Shown here: piece by piece, positions 31,215 to 35,712 of the stretch
Layout of the letters: each line of letters starts with the position of its first letter
How positions within the stretch are numbered: the stretch's first letter is position 1
Origin: an uncultured Faecalibacterium sp.
GTDB taxonomy: Bacteria; Bacillota; Clostridia; Oscillospirales; Ruminococcaceae
Assembly: GCA_934512105.1 (NCBI GenBank)
Contig: CAKSWQ010000024.1
Span: 1-35,712, forward strand
Reading direction: 5' to 3'
Length of the DNA stretch: 35,712 nucleotides
The notes under the pieces: generated by a model
What the model was told of the DNA's origin: nothing
The model's input: only the letters and a program-made list of their open reading frames with translations
Databases searched by the model: none
Translations under genes and position numbers: made by a program

Positions 31215-32690
31215 TTACAGATTCAGCTCAAACTGTTCTGCCGTGATTGTTGCTTCGCCATCGGCAGCAAAGGCAATGCCGTCGGCAGACTGGGGGGTGT
31301 AGATCCATGCGGTCATGGTCTGCTCACCATCGTTGGCGAAAACTTCGATGCTGTTTTTGTCCAGCAGGATACGGAGTTTGAGTGCACCGTTCTGGCTGCG
31401 GACCTTGCAGCTGCGGCGGTGCACGATGTCGGCACGGGAACCGGCATAGCTGCGATCCAGCGTCAGCTGCGAGGTGTAGGGGTCGTAGGTCAGGCTGGTG
31501 TGATGGTCTGCATCGGCGGCCAGCTTCAGGGTGAAGGTGCGGTATTCGCCGGGCTGCACCGTGACGGTCAGGTCGGCCACACGGCCTTTGATGCCTTCCA
31601 GAGAAGTTTCGCCTTGCACCGTCACATTCTCGTGGAAGGTGCGCTTGCCGTGAACTGCATCCAGTTCACGTACCGGGGTCTGGACAATGCGCCCGTCCTT
31701 GATGTGCAGTTCGCGCGGGCAGATGGTCTGCCCGAACCACTTGCAGCCCTTGGGCTTATCCTCGGTGTCCGACCAGGTCTGCAGCCATGCGGTCATGATG
31801 CGGCGGCCATCCGGGGCAAGGGTGGTCTGGGTGGCGTAGAAGTCGATGCCGCCGTCCATCAGCTGCACGTTTTCCTTGGTGAAGGTGTGGGTGGCTTTGT
31901 CGTAGCTGCCGATGAAGGCAATCACGTTGTGACCATTGTGGAACTCGCCCTTGGGCAGCATCTCCATGGGGCCGAGCATCAAGACCTGCTTGCCATCCAG
32001 CGGGAAGAAGTCCGGGCACTCCCACATTTTGCCGTACTGATTGTTGCAGCGTTCCAGCACCGTGACAAAGTGCCAGTCGAAGCCGTCCTTGCTCTGGAAC
32101 AGTGCCGCTGCGCCGCTGCCGTCCTCGGCCAGGCAGACGGTGACGGCAGAGTAGGTGCCGTCGGCTTCCCGCCAGATCTTGGGGTCCCGGAAGTCAAACT
32201 TGCTGAAGCCTTCCGGCAGGTCTTTCTGGGTCAGCACCGGGTTGCAGGCAGGCTTTTCGTAGTCGAGACCGTCACCGATGGCGATGCTCTGGGTCTGGAT
32301 ATCCCGCATCTCCCCATTGGGCTGCTTTTCTGCCACCACGCTGGTGTACATCAGCAGCTGCTTGCCGTCATCCATCTCGGTGGCAGAACCGGAGAAGCAG
32401 CCGGGGCCGTTGTCCGCCGGGGAATCCGGGGCAAGCGCACAGGGCAGATACTCCCAGTGCAGCAGGTCGGTGCTGACCGCGTGACCCCAGTGCATGGGCG
32501 CCCACCGCACATCGTAGGGATTATACTGATAGAACTGATGATACTGCCCCTTATAGTAGGAGAAGCCGTTGGGGTCATTGAGCCAGCCCACATAAGGGGT
32601 CATGTGGTAGGCAGGGCGTTCCGCCGGGGAAATGGCTGCGCCGTGCTCGGCCTCATAGGCACGGGCTTTTTTCAAAATTTCACTTGGCAT
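31215..32690 (-). CDS. Glycoside hydrolase family 32 (beta-fructofuranosidase / sucrose-6-phosphate hydrolase)
   Basis: A 491-residue cytoplasmic enzyme cleaving fructosyl bonds in sucrose, sucrose-6-phosphate or short fructans. The nucleophile motif WLNDPNG is near residue 36, the RDP motif lies in FDFRDPKIW, and the acid/base is in MWECPDFF. The N-terminal five-bladed propeller (about 20-335) is followed by a C-terminal beta-sandwich ending AEQFELNL. No signal peptide, so the sugar is imported first, by the ABC system encoded just upstream. AAGGAGG precedes the ATG. It is 27 bp from the binding protein gene. Confidence 0.93.
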   Translation of the reverse strand: MPSEILKKARAYEAEHGAAISPAERPAYHMTPYVGWLNDPNGFSYYKGQYHQFYQYNPYDVRWAPMHWGHAVSTDLLHWEYLPCALAPDSPADNGPGCFSGSATEMDDGKQLLMYTSVVAEKQPNGEMRDIQTQSIAIGDGLDYEKPACNPVLTQKDLPEGFSKFDFRDPKIWREADGTYSAVTVCLAEDGSGAAALFQSKDGFDWHFVTVLERCNNQYGKMWECPDFFPLDGKQVLMLGPMEMLPKGEFHNGHNVIAFIGSYDKATHTFTKENVQLMDGGIDFYATQTTLAPDGRRIMTAWLQTWSDTEDKPKGCKWFGQTICPRELHIKDGRIVQTPVRELDAVHGKRTFHENVTVQGETSLEGIKGRVADLTVTVQPGEYRTFTLKLAADADHHTSLTYDPYTSQLTLDRSYAGSRADIVHRRSCKVRSQNGALKLRILLDKNSIEVFANDGEQTMTAWIYTPQSADGIAFAADGEATITAEQFELNL

Positions 32691-32716
32691 CGCGGATGCC
32701 TCCTTGCGTCTTAGAA

Positions 32717-34375
32717 TCAGGCGTTCGCCTTGTAGCGGTCGTATGCGCTCTGGTAAGCTGCCAGCAGCTTATCCATGCCGCAGCTATTGGTCAGGGTGTC
32801 CAGATAAGCTGCCCACTCGCTGTCGGAGGGGCCGCCGTCCTTCAGCCACAGACCTTCCTGCTCAGAGACTGCGTTCTCAAAATCAGCACGGTAGCGGTCG
32901 ATGGTGTCCAGTTCCTCGCTGGTGAACACGCAGTCGATGGGGTAGGTGGTGGTGTCGTCCACAAAGGGCATCCAGAAGTCCTTCAGGTCGGTCAGACGCT
33001 CGATGGCGCGGTCCTCCATGTAGAAATACTCATCGTAGTACTCGCTGAGGATCAGCTTGGGACCCCAGACCTCGTAGGTAGACTTCAACTCACCGGCACC
33101 CTTGTTGTACTTTGCCTTGGCCTCCTCCTCGGTGATGGACTTCCACTTGCCGTTGGCGTCCTGCTCGGTGAAGAACACGCCAATGGGGCCGTACTGCAGC
33201 TGCATCACGGTCTCGCCGTCATACCACTGGTCAAAGAACTTCAGCAGATTGGCAGGGCTCTGGCACTTGTTGGTCACATTCAGGTTGCCACTGTTAGTAC
33301 CGCCGCCGGTACGTACGGTGACGTTGTGGGTGCCGTCCGGGCCGTCCAGCACGGGCAGGAACACATAGTCCTTGGCGTAATCGCCCATCAGTTCCTCGAT
33401 GTACCACCAGGTGGAAACGCCCAGATAGCCCTGTGCGCCCTTAGCCAGCAGCTGGTTGGTATCCTGACTGAACATCTCCACGTCCATCAGACCCTCGGCG
33501 TACCAGTCGTGGAAGTAGGTGACCGCCTTGCGGTAGTTGTCCTCGGCACAGACAAAGCGGCACTTGCCGTCCTTCTGCAGAACCAGATCGTTGCACACAT
33601 CGTTAGGCCAGTTGGTGAAGCCGAAGCCTGCGTAGAAGATGTTCTGACCCCAGCACCACTCGTCAAAGCCGGTGGACATGGGGATGGTGCTGCCGGGTGC
33701 ATTACCGTAGACCTTGGCAGACATATCGTTGTCCTTGAAGGCCTTCAGGGCGGTGTGCAGCTCGTCCAGCGTGGTGGGCACTGCCAGCCCCAGCTCGTCC
33801 AGCCAGCGCTTGTTGATCATGGAGAACTGCGGAATGGTGAAGATGCTGTAATCCTCGTCGTCACCGATACCGGCAGTGCCCATCTGCTCGGCAGCGGGCA
33901 GACCGTAGATGCAGCCGTCGCTCATGGTGATAGCTGCACGGATGTTGGGGTGCTCGTCCAGGATCTTGGTCAGGTTGGGCATGATCTCGGCGTTGATATA
34001 GGGGGTCAGGTCCAGGAACGTGCCGTCTGCACCGTAGTTGGCGATATCGTAGTTGGAGAAGCCCACACCCATAAAGGCATCCGGCAGCTGGTCGCCTGCA
34101 ATGCGGATGTTCACCTGCTCGCTGAGGGAGTCGCTCATGGTCTCGTAATTGAGTTTGACGCCCACGTTATCTGCCAGCTTCTTCAGCACCTCGTTGTCGT
34201 TGTAGCCGGGGCTCAGGGCAGACTGACCGCCCACGATATCAAAGCTGGTCTGGTCGGTGTTGGAGGGGTCCGGTGCAGCAGGCTTTTTGCTGCCGCCGCA
34301 GGCAGACAGCGCCACGGCAGAACCGGCAACGGCACAAACCTTCAGGAAATTGCGGCGAGAGATCATCTTTTTCAT
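32717..34375 (-). CDS. ABC importer substrate-binding lipoprotein, LplA-like
   Basis: A 552-residue extracellular solute-binding protein, longer than usual as is typical of the LplA type. The N-terminus MKKMISRRNFLKVC has the same Tat-type motif as the other two binding proteins here, ending in a lipobox (ALSAC). It is preceded by AAGGAG. Two permease genes lie upstream and a GH32 gene downstream, so it probably binds sucrose, kestose-like fructo-oligosaccharides or a related glycan. The substrate is inferred from the GH32 partner. Confidence 0.9.
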   Translation of the reverse strand: MKKMISRRNFLKVCAVAGSAVALSACGGSKKPAAPDPSNTDQTSFDIVGGQSALSPGYNDNEVLKKLADNVGVKLNYETMSDSLSEQVNIRIAGDQLPDAFMGVGFSNYDIANYGADGTFLDLTPYINAEIMPNLTKILDEHPNIRAAITMSDGCIYGLPAAEQMGTAGIGDDEDYSIFTIPQFSMINKRWLDELGLAVPTTLDELHTALKAFKDNDMSAKVYGNAPGSTIPMSTGFDEWCWGQNIFYAGFGFTNWPNDVCNDLVLQKDGKCRFVCAEDNYRKAVTYFHDWYAEGLMDVEMFSQDTNQLLAKGAQGYLGVSTWWYIEELMGDYAKDYVFLPVLDGPDGTHNVTVRTGGGTNSGNLNVTNKCQSPANLLKFFDQWYDGETVMQLQYGPIGVFFTEQDANGKWKSITEEEAKAKYNKGAGELKSTYEVWGPKLILSEYYDEYFYMEDRAIERLTDLKDFWMPFVDDTTTYPIDCVFTSEELDTIDRYRADFENAVSEQEGLWLKDGGPSDSEWAAYLDTLTNSCGMDKLLAAYQSAYDRYKANA

Positions 34376-34431
34376 GGTTGTTTCTCCTTATCTATAATGT
34401 TGTGTCAGGTTCTTTTCGTTTTCTGGGATGG

Positions 34432-34512
34432 GCAGCGGTCGCTTAAAACCTCTTGCGGTGCCCTGCATCCGCTTCGTGCCTTGGGCGGCACTCGCGTCTT
34501 GCAGACCGCTGC
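34432..34512 (-). other. Structured intercistronic element between permease and binding protein genes
   Basis: An outer 9-bp stem, GCAGCGGTC (34432-34440) with GACCGCTGC (34504-34512), encloses two smaller hairpins (GCGG/CCGC at 34455-34472 and GTGCC/GGCAC at 34476-34491). It is non-coding and lies inside a minus-strand operon. It may be an RNA processing or stability element or a dispersed palindromic repeat. Confidence 0.5.
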
Positions 34513-34559
34513 GCCAAAAATTGCTCCCTGTTTCCGCCGCAGGCGGCGGTCGCAATTTT
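34513..34559 (-). terminator. Attenuator after the LplC-type permease gene
   Basis: AAAATTGC (34517-34524) pairs with GCAATTTT (34552-34559), with an inner CCGCC/GGCGG stem. On the minus strand it ends in TTTTTGG. It overlaps the permease stop codon and may reduce read-through into the next gene or stabilise the upstream end. Confidence 0.55.
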
Positions 34560-35472
34560 AGCCTTTGACCGCACCGGCCATGAAGCCTTTTTCAAAATAC
34601 TTCTGTACAAAGGGGTAAACGATCAGCATGGGGGCGGCGGCCACGATGATGGAAGCAAACTTGATCATTTCGGTCAGCTTATTCAGTTCTGCAAAGCCGC
34701 CGGCTACCATAGAGGACTGGCTGGCACTGGTGGAGCTCTTGATCAGGATATTGCGCAGCACCAGCGGCAGCGGAGCCTGATCGGCTCTCAGGTAGATCAG
34801 AGCGGTGAACCAGTCGTTCCAGTAGGCCACCATGCTGTACACCACCATAACGGCCATAATGGAACGGCTCAGGGGGATGACCATCTTTACAAAGACGGTC
34901 CACTTGGAGGCACCGTCGATCTCGGCGGCCTCCAGCAGCTCCCGGGGAATATTGTTTTCAAAGAAGTTGCGGACGATGATCACGTTGCCCACAGCCACCA
35001 CACCGGGCAGGAACAGGGCCCACATACTGCCCAGCAGACCGGTCTGCTTGACGATGAGGTAGGTAGGCACCAGACCGCCGCCGAAATACATGGTGATGAC
35101 GAAGAACAGGCTGATGTACTTGCGCCCGGGCAGATCCTTCACGCTCAGCGGGTAAGCCACAAGATAGATCATAACCACCGAGTAGATGGTACCGATGACG
35201 GTGTACTTGATGCTGTTCATAAAACCGGAGAACAGCGCACTGTCTGCAAACACAGCCTGATAGCCCTTCAGGGTGAACTGGCTGGGCAGCAGGAAGGTCT
35301 TGCCGGCGTACACATCGTATGGATCCGAGAAGGATGCCACCAGAACGTAGTACAGCGGGTAAGCCACGATGAGCATGACGGCGGCGCAGATGACCACCAG
35401 AACGATGTCGCTGACCTTATCGGACAGACCGCCGGGCTTCTTTTGACGGGATGCTGCAATTTTTTTTGCCAT
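34558..35472 (-). CDS. ABC importer permease, LplC/AraQ type
   Basis: A 304-residue membrane protein with six predicted membrane segments. The EAA loop reads EAAEIDGASKWTVFVKMVIP. The N-terminal basic tail and the final KYFEKGFMAGAVKG are typical of LplC-like permeases. AAAGGGGG precedes the ATG. It is 15 bp downstream of the other permease gene. No ATPase is encoded nearby within the window. Confidence 0.93.
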   Translation of the reverse strand: MAKKIAASRQKKPGGLSDKVSDIVLVVICAAVMLIVAYPLYYVLVASFSDPYDVYAGKTFLLPSQFTLKGYQAVFADSALFSGFMNSIKYTVIGTIYSVVMIYLVAYPLSVKDLPGRKYISLFFVITMYFGGGLVPTYLIVKQTGLLGSMWALFLPGVVAVGNVIIVRNFFENNIPRELLEAAEIDGASKWTVFVKMVIPLSRSIMAVMVVYSMVAYWNDWFTALIYLRADQAPLPLVLRNILIKSSTSASQSSMVAGGFAELNKLTEMIKFASIIVAAAPMLIVYPFVQKYFEKGFMAGAVKG

Positions 35473-35487
35473 AACGGTTCGCCCCCT

Positions 35488-35712
35488 TTACACAAAGCTG
35501 ACGTCTGCCGCCTTCTTGGCGATGCGGTTGACGATGATGAGCAGGATGATGTTGACCACCGTGTTGAACAGACCCACAGCGGTGGAATAGCTGTACTTGG
35601 CGTTGATGATGCCCTGTTCATAGACGTACACGGCGATGATATCACTGGTCGCCTTGTTCAGCTCGGTCTGCAGCAGCAGCACCTTTTCAAAGCCCACGTT
35701 CATCAGGTTGCC
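35488..35712 (-). CDS. ABC importer permease, LplB type (N-terminus outside window)
   Basis: Only the last 74 codons are in the window; the frame is open at the right edge. The segment runs from GNLMNVGFEKVLLL, through a region ending DVIAVYVYEQG-like (SDIIAVYVYEQGI), to a last membrane helix (VVNIILLIIVNRIAKK), matching the C-terminus of LplB-type permeases. It is the partner of the following permease. Confidence 0.88.
   Translation of the reverse strand, partial: GNLMNVGFEKVLLLQTELNKATSDIIAVYVYEQGIINAKYSYSTAVGLFNTVVNIILLIIVNRIAKKAADVSFV

Overview
The window looks like chromosomal DNA of a gut Clostridia, most plausibly Oscillospiraceae close to Faecalibacterium. This is inferred from GC-rich coding DNA, strong AGGAGG ribosome binding sites, Gram-positive-type lipoprotein solute-binding proteins, DUF6465 and DUF6061 small proteins, and several carbohydrate importers. 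No sequence search was possible, so the genus is a judgement.

Left edge (1-2128, minus strand): a galactose/glucose-type ABC importer, mglB followed by mglA (cut by the window edge), with a strong hairpin between the genes and a clear promoter upstream of mglB. A gene-free stretch (2129-2709) follows.

2710-12360 (plus strand): a compact run of phage morphogenesis genes. In order they are a small terminase-position protein, terminase large subunit, portal, a Prp-type cysteine protease fused to a scaffold protein, N4-gp56-type major capsid protein, a small head protein, a head-tail connector, a beta-rich tail/nozzle protein, a small protein and a Gln/Ala-rich ejection-like protein. A strong terminator closes the run. 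No integrase, replication, regulatory, lysis or receptor-binding gene is visible. The block is bounded by mglB on the left and a tRNA-Arg/tRNA-His pair on the right. The protease-scaffold fusion carries its own predicted Prp cleavage motif, and the capsid protein begins with a matching motif, so the virion-maturation circuit can be read from the sequence.

12411-20649: ordinary chromosomal genes. These are two tRNAs, a PAP2 phosphatase, a DUF1643 protein, an unusual cytoplasmic BMP-domain protein with a ParB-like N-terminal half coupled to a metallophosphoesterase, an AT-hook DUF6465 protein, hemW, a BI-1/YccA membrane protein and an RpiR regulator.

20650-28368: a sialic acid utilisation operon, divergent from rpiR. 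It encodes a lipoprotein, two permeases, nanA, a YhcH/NanQ protein, nanE, nanK and an SGNH esterase. Three copies of a 15-bp palindrome, one inside the operon promoter, are candidate RpiR operators.

28462-30640: greA-lysS behind a perfect consensus promoter. A DUF6061 protein follows. The right edge (31215-35712, minus strand) is an oligosaccharide/sucrose operon: two permeases (one cut by the edge), a large solute-binding lipoprotein and a GH32 beta-fructosidase. Neither this importer nor the sialic acid importer encodes an ATPase here, which suggests a shared MsmX-type ATPase elsewhere.
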